Source: Caulobacter sp048541825 (GTDB lineage: Bacteria > Pseudomonadota > Alphaproteobacteria > Caulobacterales > Caulobacteraceae). Taken from it: 64,000 nucleotides of DNA. Of the stretch, positions 53,561-62,160 are shown in pieces (within the stretch, counting starts at the first letter, position 1; each line of letters starts with the position of its first letter). The stretch lies in contig NZ_CP183332.1 of assembly GCF_048541825.1 (NCBI RefSeq), positions 1,302,001 to 1,366,000 of the forward strand, read 5' to 3'. The translations under genes were made by a program, and so were the position numbers. A model generated the notes under the pieces. The model did not search any database, was not told where the DNA came from, and was given only the letters and a program-made list of their open reading frames with translations.

Positions 53561-54430
53561 GTGCTTGATGTAACCCGCGCCTATGGCCTGACCCTTCTCT
53601 TTCCGCAGGATGACCGGGTCATTGGGCCCTACCTGAAAACCTACGGCCATTTCGCGCCGGCAGAGGTCGACCTCTTCGGCGACTATATGGCGGACATGGA
53701 GGCTGGCACATTCCTGGACCTGGGCGGGAACATCGGCTGCATCAGCCTTCCTCTGGCAAAGCGCTTTCCAGACTGGCGCGTCATCACCGTCGAAGGGCAT
53801 CGGGGCCTGTCGCAGGTGCTGGCCACCAACGCCTTCTCAAATCATCTCTACAATGTCGAGGTTGTGCGCGCCGCCGTCGGCGAGACAGAAGGGATCATCG
53901 ACTTCCCGGAACCTCCGTTGCGTACAAACGGGAACTTCGGCGTTCTCAGCCTCGCGAAAGGCCCGGATCATCCCACGTCCCGCGTGCTGATGCAGCGGGT
54001 TGACGACTTGGCCACGCCGGACACCCGCATCATCAAGATGGACATCGAAGGGTATGAAGCGACGGCGTTGCGCGGGGCCACGGCGACCCTTGCGGCCAAG
54101 CGTTCGATCCTCTTTCTGGAGTCCAACCCCAAGTTTGGCACGTCCGCCGTCGAGGCCAACGCCCTGCTGTTGGCGGCGGGCTATCGTCTCTTCTCGTTCT
54201 TTTCCCCCTCAGCCCACATCACCGCGCCGCCCAAACGCCCAAAGGAAAACGCCAAAATCTCCGGCGACCCCAGCGTCCTAGCGCTGCCGCCGGGCGTCGA
54301 AAATATCTGGAACTTGCCGCCCCTCCTGACGGCGGACCAGCCCCAGCCTGTCCGCGCTTCCGATTTCAAATATCTCGCTCGCTACGGCTACCGAGTCGCT
54401 GGCGCAGGACGGGGCACGCCGTCCGTTTGA
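53561..54430 (+). CDS. FkbM family methyltransferase
   Basis: A 289-residue SAM-dependent methyltransferase. Motif I is FLDLGGNIGCISLPLAKRFP and a VITVEGH strand follows. DTRIIKMDIEGYEATALRGA is the FkbM hallmark. The start is GTG 53561 with GGAG seven bases ahead. FkbM enzymes methylate sugars or other small molecules; this one stands alone beside a repeat and a gene-poor stretch, so its substrate is unknown and recent transfer is possible. Confidence 0.88.
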   Translation: MLDVTRAYGLTLLFPQDDRVIGPYLKTYGHFAPAEVDLFGDYMADMEAGTFLDLGGNIGCISLPLAKRFPDWRVITVEGHRGLSQVLATNAFSNHLYNVEVVRAAVGETEGIIDFPEPPLRTNGNFGVLSLAKGPDHPTSRVLMQRVDDLATPDTRIIKMDIEGYEATALRGATATLAAKRSILFLESNPKFGTSAVEANALLLAAGYRLFSFFSPSAHITAPPKRPKENAKISGDPSVLALPPGVENIWNLPPLLTADQPQPVRASDFKYLARYGYRVAGAGRGTPSV

Positions 54431-54479
54431 GCGCCCGCGCGCGTTGAAGACGTGGAGGACGGCTAGACAGGCGCACGCC

Positions 54480-54842
54480 TCAGGGCACGGAGGCGAAGTC
54501 GGTCACGAAGCCGCGCGGCACAACGATGACCCGGCTGCTGTCCTCGGATCCGACGCGGTGACTCCTGTGGCTCGCACAGCTCCACCAGCTGCCGCCCGTC
54601 GCGCGATCGGGCGGGCGGCTCTCATGGCGAAACTCTCTGTGATGCGCTGGATCAAAGCTGAGCGGATGTCGAGATTCCAACCATGGCCGAACTTCAAAAC
54701 TTCCGCTTCCGAGCGAGGGGAGCTCAATCCCCGTGCGACCACGAGCTTCCACGCCTCTCCGCCTCAACAAATTCAACGCCCTAACCCCGCCACCCAGCGT
54801 CACGATCCAAAATCGACGCAGCCCCCTCCAGAACGCCCGCAT
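54480..54842 (-). pseudogene. Remnant of a DUF1353 gene
   Basis: The frame ends VIVVPRGFVTDFASVP and then stops. GFVTDFASVP is the hallmark of DUF1353 proteins, but in intact members it lies near the middle and is followed by PRxFW and a conserved HDxL region, absent here in all frames. The upstream part is low-complexity and Arg/Ser-rich. It is probably a truncated phage-type gene. The exact 5' limit is uncertain. Confidence 0.5.
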
Positions 54843-55301
54843 ACTTCTCCTCGCCCCGCCACTGGGGAGGCCGTCCAGCTGGCGACCTGACGGGTGGTGG
54901 GGGCGGTCGAGCGGGTCGCGTTCGTCTGCGGTTGTTCGAAGGTCCCGGCGGGATCGGTTTGCGAGGCGTGGGTGGCTCCAAGTGGGTCGTCGGGCGCTTC
55001 GGGCCGTGTTGATCCGGGAGCCCCCTTTGGCGACGGCGGCGAGCGCTCCAGGCGCGGGCTGAAATCGCCCGCGCGATCCGGAAGGGTCGCTTCCCTTCCG
55101 CCCGCCAGGGGCCTAGCTACCGGAGCGGGTTAAAACCCCGCCAGCCCGGCGATGCTCCTGAATAACGACCGCGCGGAGCGCTCCGGCCACGGCCGAAACG
55201 GTACTCCACGATAAACCTCATCCGGGCCTGGTCCGGACGCTCCGCCGCCTCCCCAACCTTCAGCGGGTCAACCGCGTGAAGCCGTGAAGTCGTGTCTAGC
55301 T
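54843..55301. other. Gene-poor stretch before lysA
   Basis: About 460 bp with no gene that I can support. It is GC-rich with several short inverted pieces (CGGGCTGAAATCGCCCG near 55056) and no recognisable motif. With the DUF1353 remnant it forms about 0.85 kb of non-coding or decayed DNA. Confidence 0.45.
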
Positions 55302-56570
55302 TCAGACCCAGCTGGGCACCACGTCCCGGCCGAGCATCTCCTCATAGGACGGCCGGGCGCGGATCACCGCGAACCTGTCGCCGTCGACCAGCACCTCGGG
55401 CACGAGCGGCCGGGTGTTGTATTCGCTGGCCATGGCCGCGCCATAGGCCCCGGCCGACATGAAGGTCACCAGGTCGCCCGCCGCCAGCGGCGGCAAAAGC
55501 CGATCACGGGTAAACGTGTCGCCGGTCTCGCAGATCGGGCCGACCACGTCATAGGGACCGGCGTCGCCCTCACGCTTCACGACCGGGCGGATGTCGTGGA
55601 AGGCGTCGTACATGGCCGGGCGCAGCAGGTCGTTCATGGCCGCGTCGATGACCAGGAACTTGCGGCCCTCGGGCCGTTCGTGGACGTGGATCACCTCGCT
55701 GACCAGCACGCCGGCATTGGCTGCGATCACCCGACCGGGCTCGAAGGCCAGCTTGACGGGCAGGCCCTTGGTGACCTCGCCGACCATGTTGGCGAAGTCG
55801 GCGGGCGAGGGCGGTTCGGGCATGTTGAAATAGGGCACGCCCAGGCCGCCGCCCAGGTCGAGGCGCTCGACCGACAGGCCTTCGCCCAGCAGTTGCTCGA
55901 CCAGACCCCGCATCTTGCTGAAGGCCTCGCGCATGGGGGTCAGATCGGTGATCTGGCTGCCGATGTGGCAGGCTACGCCGATCGGCTCGAGGGCAGCGTT
56001 GTTGCTGGCGTTGGCGTAGAGGCGGGCGGCCTCGGCGAACGAGACGCCGAACTTGTTCTCGGCCTTGCCGGTGGCGATCTTGGCGTGACCGCCGGCCGCG
56101 ACATCGGGATTGACCCGGAAGGCGATCCTGGCCCGGACGCCCAGTTCGGCGGCGACCGACGCCACAAGGTTCATTTCCGGCTCGGACTCGACATTGATCT
56201 CGGCGACGCCGGCCTTCAGGGCGAACTCGACCTCGCGGCGGGTCTTGCCGACGCCGGAGAAGACGATGCGCTCGCCAGGAATACCGGCGGCCAGGGCGCG
56301 ACGGACCTCGCCTTCCGACACCGTGTCGGCCCCGGCCCCCAGGTCGCCCAGTACCTTCAGGACCGCGACGTTGGAATTGGCCTTCACGGCATAGGCGATC
56401 AGCGGATCGACGACGCCAGCGGCAACCAAGGCGTCGCGGAACACCGTGAAGTGCCGCTCCAGAGTGGCGCGGGAATAGACATAGACCGGCGTGCCGACCT
56501 GGGCCGCGATACGCGCCAGGGGGACGCTTTCGCAGGCCAGGCCCTCGGGGCCGTACTCGAAGTGGTTCAC
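55302..56570 (-). CDS. lysA: Diaminopimelate decarboxylase
   Basis: Last step of lysine synthesis. The 422-residue PLP enzyme has the cofactor lysine in YAVKANSNVAVLKVL, the glycine-rich LDLGGGLGVPYF, and the catalytic cysteine block ICETGDTFTRDR. The start is GTG 56570, nine bases after the stop of the LptM-like gene, so they are one transcript. The C-terminus (VPSWV) is normal. It belongs to an argH-lptM-lysA set on one strand. Confidence 0.95.
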   Translation of the reverse strand: MNHFEYGPEGLACESVPLARIAAQVGTPVYVYSRATLERHFTVFRDALVAAGVVDPLIAYAVKANSNVAVLKVLGDLGAGADTVSEGEVRRALAAGIPGERIVFSGVGKTRREVEFALKAGVAEINVESEPEMNLVASVAAELGVRARIAFRVNPDVAAGGHAKIATGKAENKFGVSFAEAARLYANASNNAALEPIGVACHIGSQITDLTPMREAFSKMRGLVEQLLGEGLSVERLDLGGGLGVPYFNMPEPPSPADFANMVGEVTKGLPVKLAFEPGRVIAANAGVLVSEVIHVHERPEGRKFLVIDAAMNDLLRPAMYDAFHDIRPVVKREGDAGPYDVVGPICETGDTFTRDRLLPPLAAGDLVTFMSAGAYGAAMASEYNTRPLVPEVLVDGDRFAVIRARPSYEEMLGRDVVPSWV

Positions 56571-56578
56571 GTCAAAGC

Positions 56579-56881
56579 CTAGTTGGGAGTCGCGCCGGGG
56601 AAGCCGGCCGCCGACGGGCCGCCGAACGGATTGGGAGCGGTGCCGGCCAGTGGGGCCGCGCGGACGGTGCGGTTGCTGGAGGCGGGGTCCATGATTTCCT
56701 GGGCGCCCCCCACACGGGCCGGCTGGTTGGCCGTGCCGGAGGCCGCGCGGCGCTGCGCTTCCCAGGCGGCCTTCTTCTGGGCGTCCCACATCGGGGCGGG
56801 GCGCTCAAGTTCAGCCTGCTTGCCGCAGGATGCCAGGGCGAGAGCTCCGATGGTCAGAAGAGCGAGGGGGCGCAGGGTCAT
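56579..56881 (-). CDS. lptM: Small LptM-like lipoprotein
   Basis: A 100-residue protein with a lipoprotein signal (LALLTIGALALASCGKQAE) whose lipidated cysteine is residue 19. The mature start CGKQAELERP is typical of LptM/YifL-type lipoproteins, which help the LPS translocon LptDE mature; the gene between argH and lysA fits the usual proteobacterial arrangement. The rest is Pro/Ala-rich and longer than in E. coli. It overlaps argH by 4 bp (ATGA). Confidence 0.75.
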   Translation of the reverse strand: MTLRPLALLTIGALALASCGKQAELERPAPMWDAQKKAAWEAQRRAASGTANQPARVGGAQEIMDPASSNRTVRAAPLAGTAPNPFGGPSAAGFPGATPN

Positions 56882-58302
56882 CCGAGCAGTTCCTTCCAAC
56901 GCGCGATCTGGGCGCGGACCTGGGCGGGAGCGGTCCCGCCGTAGCTGATGCGGCTGGCCGCCGAAGCGGCCGGTGTGAGGACGGCATAGACCTCGGCGGT
57001 GATCTTTGGCTCGATCGCCTGGAATTGCGCCAGGGACAGATCCGCCAGATCGACGCCAAGCCCTTCGGCCGTCTTCACGGCCGAACCTGTCACGTGGTGG
57101 GCGTCGCGGAAAGGCATGTTCAGCGTCCGCACCAGCCAATCGGCCAGATCGGTGGCGGTCGAGAAGCCCGCGCCGGCGGCGGCGGCCATCTTGTCGGTAT
57201 TGGGCGTCAGGTCGGCGATCATGCCGGCCATGGCCAGCAGGCTCAGCTCAAGCGCGTCGAAGGCCTCGAAGGTCGGAACCTTGTCCTCCTGCATGTCCTT
57301 GGAATAGGCCAGCGGCAGGCCCTTCATGACCACGGTCAGGGTGGTCAGGCTGCCCAGGATGCGGCCGACCTTGGCGCGGATCAGCTCGGCGGCGTCGGGG
57401 TTCTTCTTCTGCGGCATGATCGAGCTGCCGGTCGTGAAGGCGTCGGTCAGCTTGATGAAGCCGAACATCGGCGTCGTCCACAGCACGATTTCCTCGGCCA
57501 GGCGCGACAGGTGCGTGGCGGTGATCGAGGCGGCCGACAGGGCCTCCAAGGCAAAATCGCGGGCCGAGACGCTGTCCAGCGAATTGGCGGTCGGACGATC
57601 GAAATCGAGGGCCTTGGCCGTGGCGTGGCGGTCGATGGGGAAGGGGGAACCGGCCAGGGCGGCGGCCCCCAGCGGGCATTCGTTCATCCGGGTCCGGGCG
57701 TCGCGGAAGCGGCCGGCGTCGCGCCCGAACATCTCGACATAGGCCATCAGGTGATGGCCGAAGGTCACGGGCTGAGCGGGCTGCAGATGTGTGAAGCCCG
57801 GCATCAGGGCGTCGGCATGCTGTTCGGCCTGGGCCAGCAGCGCGCGCTGCAGGGCGTCCAACTGGGCGGCAGAGCGGTCGCAGACCTCGCGGACCCACAG
57901 GCGGAAGTCCACCGCCACCTGGTCGTTACGCGAACGCGCGGTGTGCAGGCGGCCGGCCACCGGGCCGATCAGCTCGCGCAGCCGGGCCTCGATGTTCATG
58001 TGGATGTCTTCGTATTCGTCGCGGAACGGGAAGGTCCCGGTCGTGATCTCGTCCTCGATCCTGGCCAGGCCTTCGAGGATTTCCTCGCCATCGCTACTTG
58101 CAATCACACCTTGGCTGATCAACATCCGGGCATGGGCGCGGGAGCCCGCCAGATCCTGCGCCCACAGGCGCTTGTCGAAGCTGATGCTGACATTGATCGC
58201 CTGCATCAGCTCCGCCGGTTTGGCCGAGAACCTGCCGCCCCACATGGCTTGACCCTCTCCGCCCTTGGCGGCAGCGGGTTTTTCGGAGGCGTTGTCGGTC
58301 AT
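56878..58302 (-). CDS. argH: Argininosuccinate lyase
   Basis: Releases arginine and fumarate. The 474-residue enzyme has the superfamily signature GSSIMPQKKNPDAAEL, the HTARSRNDQVAVDFRLW block and GFTHLQPAQPVTFGHH. ATG 58302 gives an N-terminus of about 19 extra residues before MWGGRF; an internal ATG at 58245 begins at that conserved motif and is a real alternative. If 58302 is used, it abuts the divergent tlpA start (CATATG). Confidence 0.95.
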   Translation of the reverse strand: MTDNASEKPAAAKGGEGQAMWGGRFSAKPAELMQAINVSISFDKRLWAQDLAGSRAHARMLISQGVIASSDGEEILEGLARIEDEITTGTFPFRDEYEDIHMNIEARLRELIGPVAGRLHTARSRNDQVAVDFRLWVREVCDRSAAQLDALQRALLAQAEQHADALMPGFTHLQPAQPVTFGHHLMAYVEMFGRDAGRFRDARTRMNECPLGAAALAGSPFPIDRHATAKALDFDRPTANSLDSVSARDFALEALSAASITATHLSRLAEEIVLWTTPMFGFIKLTDAFTTGSSIMPQKKNPDAAELIRAKVGRILGSLTTLTVVMKGLPLAYSKDMQEDKVPTFEAFDALELSLLAMAGMIADLTPNTDKMAAAAGAGFSTATDLADWLVRTLNMPFRDAHHVTGSAVKTAEGLGVDLADLSLAQFQAIEPKITAEVYAVLTPAASAASRISYGGTAPAQVRAQIARWKELLG

Positions 58303-58947
58303 ATGAGCGAAATCCAGTCGAACGAGAACGGGGTGGGCGAGAACGGAACCGGCGCGACCAAGCGCAGTCCGTTGAAGTGGGCGATCGGCGCCGCCATGCT
58401 CGTCGGCGTCGCGGCGGTTCTATACGTCATCGCCGCCTCATCGTTCAAACCCTCAGGGCCGGCCGACCTCAATGAATTCAAGCGGGCCTCGCTGGCCAAG
58501 CTCGACGTGCCGTCGTCGCCCCGCGCCGCGCCAGGCACAACCTTCTTCGATGAGGCCGGAAAGCCGGTTACCCTTGCCGATTTCAAGGGGCAGGTCGTGG
58601 TGCTGAACCTTTGGGCCACCTGGTGCGCGCCCTGCAAGAAAGAGATGCCGACCCTGGCCAAGCTGGCGGCCGCCTATGCGTCCCAGCCGTTCAAGGTTCT
58701 GCCGGTCAGCGTCGACCGGGATTCGGACCTCAACCTGGCCCAGGCCGAGATGGCTGCCAATGCGCCGCTGAAGCTCTATCGCGATCCGTCCTACAGAATG
58801 TCGTTCGAGATGGAGCCGCGAGCGGCGGGCTATCCGACCACGGTGATCTACGACAAGCAGGGCCGTGAGCGCGCCCGCCTGTCTGGCGACGCCGACTGGT
58901 CCAGCCCCGAGGCGCGGGGTCTGGTCGAGAAGCTGCTGGCCGAGTAG
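58303..58947 (+). CDS. tlpA: TlpA-like thiol-disulfide reductase
   Basis: A 214-residue membrane-anchored thioredoxin-like protein facing the periplasm. A hydrophobic anchor spans residues about 25-46 (WAIGAAMLVGVAAVLYVIAA). The redox pair C108/C111 lies in LWATWCAPCKKEMP. The cis-proline is in AAGYPTTVIYD. Such proteins keep cytochrome c or copper-binding cysteines reduced. The start lies directly against the argH start on the other strand. Confidence 0.92.
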   Translation: MSEIQSNENGVGENGTGATKRSPLKWAIGAAMLVGVAAVLYVIAASSFKPSGPADLNEFKRASLAKLDVPSSPRAAPGTTFFDEAGKPVTLADFKGQVVVLNLWATWCAPCKKEMPTLAKLAAAYASQPFKVLPVSVDRDSDLNLAQAEMAANAPLKLYRDPSYRMSFEMEPRAAGYPTTVIYDKQGRERARLSGDADWSSPEARGLVEKLLAE

Positions 58948-58954
58948 CGGGCCA

Positions 58955-59689
58955 TTGGACATCGATCCCGCCGTTCTGGAACCGATCGCTGACCGGGCCT
59001 GGCCGGCGCGCGAGCGATCGGCGCTTGGCGGCTGGCGGCTGAATGCCGCCGAAGGCTGGTCGATGCGGACCAATGCCTGCTGGCCTCTGGGCGAACCGGA
59101 TCGCGAGATCGAGACGGCGATCGACGCGGCCGAAGCCTGGTTTCAGGCGCGAGGCCTGCCGCCGCGCTTCAAGCTGACCGACGGGGCGACGGCGCCTGAA
59201 GACCTGCCACACCGTCTTTCGCGACGGGGCTATGCGGACGGCAAGCCGACCCTGGTGATGATCGGCCCCGCCCTGGGACAGTCCGATCCGGAAGTCACCC
59301 TTTCCGCCGCGCCCGACCCCAGTTTCGAGGCGGTGTTCACGGCCTCGGCGGGCGGCAATGTCGATGACGCACGGGAGCGGCTGGAAACCCTGGCCCGCAT
59401 CCCGGCCCCGGCGCGGTTCGCGCGTCTGGTCGTCGGTGGGCAGCCGGCAGCCCTGGGCGCCTGCGCCGTGGAGGGCGAGTGGGCCGGGGTGTTTGGCATG
59501 CGCACCACGCCCGAGCATCGTCGCAAGGGCTTGGCGGGGAGGGTGCTGGGGGTGTTGCTGGTCGAGGCGGCCTTGCTGGGCGCGCGCCGCGCCTACCTGC
59601 AGGTTGAGGCCAGCAACGGGCCGTCTATCGCTCTCTATGAACGCGACGGGTTTTCGGCCGCCTACGCCTATCGCTACTGGGTCCGCTAA
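58955..59689 (+). CDS. GNAT family N-acetyltransferase
   Basis: A 244-residue protein from TTG 58955. The C-terminal GNAT fold has the acetyl-CoA loop MRTTPEHRRKGLAGRVL and the closing SNGPSIALYERDGF. The N-terminal half is a second, diverged domain. The start is weakly supported, only 7 bp after tlpA. Its stop overlaps the convergent gluQRS stop. Substrate unknown. Confidence 0.85.
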   Translation: MDIDPAVLEPIADRAWPARERSALGGWRLNAAEGWSMRTNACWPLGEPDREIETAIDAAEAWFQARGLPPRFKLTDGATAPEDLPHRLSRRGYADGKPTLVMIGPALGQSDPEVTLSAAPDPSFEAVFTASAGGNVDDARERLETLARIPAPARFARLVVGGQPAALGACAVEGEWAGVFGMRTTPEHRRKGLAGRVLGVLLVEAALLGARRAYLQVEASNGPSIALYERDGFSAAYAYRYWVR

Positions 59690-60525
59690 AAGCCCATTTC
59701 CGTGCGCAGGTCCGCTGGCGTGACGCCCGCCGCCCTGAGTTCGCGCAGGGTCTGGGCCCTGTCACGCTTGGCGTAGCGCTTTCCGTCAGGACCGACCAGC
59801 AGTCGGTGGTGGCGATAGATTGGGGTCGGCAACCCCAGTAGCGCCTGAAGCAGTCGCTGGATGTGCGCCGCCTCGAACAGGTCCTCGCCTCGAATGACGT
59901 GGGTGACGCCTTGCAGGGCGTCGTCCAGAACGACCGCCAGATGATAGGCGACGCCGACGTCCTTGCGCGCCAGCACGATGTCGCCCGCGGTTTCTGGACG
60001 GGCGTGGATCAAGCCGGACTGGCCGTCCGGCCCAGCGCCTTCCTCAAGGAAGGTCAGGTCATCGAACCCGCCGAGCGCTGTCTTCGCCGCTGACAGCGAC
60101 AGCCGCCAGGCGAAGGCCTCGCCCCGTCCCAGGCGTTCAGCGTCTTCGGCGGTCGGCAAGGGCCCGCTTATGAACGGCTCCTGCGGCCCGTGCGGCGCAC
60201 GGCCGATATCCAATTCCTTGCGGGTGCGAAAGCAGCGATAGACGAGGCCGCGTGTGCGCAGGGTCTCGATGGCGACGTGGTAGTCGGCCAGATGCTCGGA
60301 CTGACGGCGGACGGGCTGTTCCCAGTCCAGGCCGAGCCAGGCCAAATCTTCCGCGATCGCCGCCTCGTATTCGGGCCGGCTGCGCGTGGCGTCGATGTCC
60401 TCGATGCGCAGGATGAAGCGCCCATCTGCGGCGCGCGCGGCCTCGAAAGCCGTCAGGGCCGAAAAGGCATGGCCGCGATGCAGGTAGCCTGTCGGCGAGG
60501 GCGCGAACCGGGTGGCGAAGACCAA
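59686..60525 (-). CDS. gluQRS: Glutamyl-Q tRNA(Asp) synthetase
   Basis: Adds glutamate to the queuosine base of tRNA(Asp). The 279-residue protein is a shortened glutamyl-tRNA synthetase core without an anticodon-binding domain. It keeps the HIGH-type motif FAPSPTGYLHRGHAFSAL and a KMSKS-type YAKRDRAQTL. FILRIEDIDATRSRPEYE is also typical. The start is TTG 60525, just after the TetR stop. The lack of the C-terminal domain separates it from GltX. Confidence 0.92.
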   Translation of the reverse strand: MVFATRFAPSPTGYLHRGHAFSALTAFEAARAADGRFILRIEDIDATRSRPEYEAAIAEDLAWLGLDWEQPVRRQSEHLADYHVAIETLRTRGLVYRCFRTRKELDIGRAPHGPQEPFISGPLPTAEDAERLGRGEAFAWRLSLSAAKTALGGFDDLTFLEEGAGPDGQSGLIHARPETAGDIVLARKDVGVAYHLAVVLDDALQGVTHVIRGEDLFEAAHIQRLLQALLGLPTPIYRHHRLLVGPDGKRYAKRDRAQTLRELRAAGVTPADLRTEMGF

Positions 60526-60529
60526 GGGC

Positions 60530-61150
60530 TCAGCCCTGGTCGAACTTCGTGAACATGCCCAGGTGCTCGAATACGGCCCGCAGGAAGGCATCTTCGCCGC
60601 CCAACAGGTCCTTGAGCGGTGCGAACTGCTTGAAGCTGATCATCTCGGCCAGGCCATGGGCCGCGCACCAGGCCGCGATGGTGGCCAGTTCCAGGTCGAT
60701 GTCGGTGACCCCGCCACTGGATTGTTCGGAGATGGTATTGCGCACCTGGCAATAGGCGCCTTCCTCCTTCATCTGTTCGGGCAGGGCGTCCTTGTCGCGC
60801 GAACAGTCGTACATCACGCGGTAGAGGGCGGGATTGTCGCGCGCGAACTGCACATAGGTCACGCCGATGCTGGTCATCCTGTCGCGTGCATTGGTGGCCG
60901 AGGCGCGCGACCCGGTCAAAGCGACGTCCAGCGCCGACCAGCCCTCTTGGGCGACCGCTTCCAGCAGTTCGCCCTTGTCCTTGAAGTGGTGATAGGGCGC
61001 TGCGGGGCTGACGCCAGCTTCACGCGCCACCGCACGCAGGGATAGCGCCGCAGGACCCTCTTTTTCCAGAATGCGGCGTGCGGCATCCACCAGAGCACGG
61101 CTCAGGTCACCGTGGTGATAGGGGCGGGATTCGGTGGCTACGCTGGTCAT
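60530..61150 (-). CDS. TetR family transcriptional regulator
   Basis: A 206-residue repressor-type protein. The N-terminal HTH is in ALSLRAVAREAGVSPAAPYH preceded by RALVDAARRILEKEG. The C-terminal ligand/dimer domain is helical. ATG 61150 (MTSVATESRPYHHGDLSRAL) is chosen. It is divergent from a 36-residue membrane peptide gene; the gap holds a perfect dyad that is its likely operator. gluQRS follows closely and may be co-transcribed. Confidence 0.9.
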   Translation of the reverse strand: MTSVATESRPYHHGDLSRALVDAARRILEKEGPAALSLRAVAREAGVSPAAPYHHFKDKGELLEAVAQEGWSALDVALTGSRASATNARDRMTSIGVTYVQFARDNPALYRVMYDCSRDKDALPEQMKEEGAYCQVRNTISEQSSGGVTDIDLELATIAAWCAAHGLAEMISFKQFAPLKDLLGGEDAFLRAVFEHLGMFTKFDQG

Positions 61151-61207
61151 CGTCCTCACTCTAGCGCCTCCTTTCCAAAATTTCATCCAAACGATGTAAA
61201 GATTATC

Positions 61208-61236
61208 TTGACGGCGTTTAGATCAATGTTATCTAA
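61208..61236 (+). promoter_or_regulatory. Promoter with TetR-type operator
   Basis: TTGACG (61208-61213) is a good -35 for the plus strand, with TATCTA (61230-61235) as a weak -10. TTAGAT-N7-ATCTAA (61218-61236) is a perfect dyad lying across the -35/-10 spacer, where a TetR dimer would block transcription. Confidence 0.55.
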
Positions 61237-61306
61237 GCACTGTCCAGATCGGACGAGGCCCTGACCGGCAACCGGCTGGGCCGACTAACCAAGAGGGATT
61301 TGCAGC

Positions 61307-61417
61307 ATGTTCCGTTCGCTCAGAGCTTTTGAAACCGCCTTTGACCGTCTGGCCGGCGGCTACTTCCTTGTGCTCGCCCTGGCTGTCGCCGGCGCCGTCG
61401 CAGGCGTCGTTCTGTAA
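61307..61417 (+). CDS. 36-residue membrane peptide
   Basis: ATG 61307 gives MFRSLRAFETAFDRLAGGYF followed by one hydrophobic helix (LVLALAVAGAVAGVVL) and a stop. AGAGGG lies upstream at a usable distance. The amphipathic start and single helix are typical of small inner-membrane peptides. It is the only gene reading away from the TetR promoter/operator, so it is a plausible target. No family recognised. Confidence 0.6.
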   Translation: MFRSLRAFETAFDRLAGGYFLVLALAVAGAVAGVVL

Positions 61418-61632
61418 GGCAGCTTTGTCCGCGAACGACGGGGCTGGTTCTGCAAAAGACCGTCCCGCCGTCGCGTTCGCTGCCGGCTTGCGAGGCGCCC
61501 GCGCTTGAAACGCTTTGCGCCGGAGGCTAGCACAAGGAGCCGACGCGCCTGGGACCTTCGGTCCGCGCCGGGAACATCCCGCCGGCCTTCGGATTTCCAG
61601 CCCATGTCGATTTCAGTCCAGATCACCCGCCG

Positions 61633-62112
61633 ATGAGCGTCGCCTTCACCAAGGAAGGCGACAGCGAAGCCTTCGCCGCCGACCTGCTCGACCGGCCGAT
61701 TTCCCCCAACCCCAACCTGGTCACCGCCACGGGCCTGGCGCAGCTCGAGACGTGGTTGGCAGACGCGCGCGCCGCCTACAGCGCCGCCCAGGCCACGGGC
61801 GGCGTCGCCGAGGATCGCACGGCCATGGCCCGGGCCACCCGCGACCTGCGATTCTATGCTGCGCGGAGGGCCAGCGCCCAGTTGACGGAGCCTGCGGGTC
61901 CCGTCGACGTCGTACATTTCGGTCAGGCCGTCACCTTTGATCGCGAGGACGGCCGTCGCCAGACGTTCCGTATTGTCGGCGAGGACGAGGCCGATCCGGC
62001 CGCCGGGTCGGTTTCCTATGTTTCGCCGCTGGCCCGGGCGCTGCTCGGCAAGACCATCGGTGACACGGCCATGGTCGCGGGCGGCGAGGTTGAGATCGTC
62101 TCCATCGCATAG
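61633..62112 (+). CDS. GreA/GreB-like transcript cleavage factor family
   Basis: A 159-residue protein. The C-terminal GreA/GreB domain is clear: VVHFGQAVTFDREDGRRQTF, GEDEADPAAGSVSYVSPLAR and LLGKTIGDTAMV. The N-terminal half is helical (LETWLADARAAYSAA) but lacks the basic coiled-coil tip with DxxE that stimulates RNA cleavage as I read it. It may be a Rnk-like or competing factor. No strong ribosome site precedes ATG 61633. Confidence 0.8.
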   Translation: MSVAFTKEGDSEAFAADLLDRPISPNPNLVTATGLAQLETWLADARAAYSAAQATGGVAEDRTAMARATRDLRFYAARRASAQLTEPAGPVDVVHFGQAVTFDREDGRRQTFRIVGEDEADPAAGSVSYVSPLARALLGKTIGDTAMVAGGEVEIVSIA

Positions 62113-62160
62113 AGCAAGGATCAGGTTGCCGCCGCAGGGCGCGGATGGTCTGGTCGTGCG

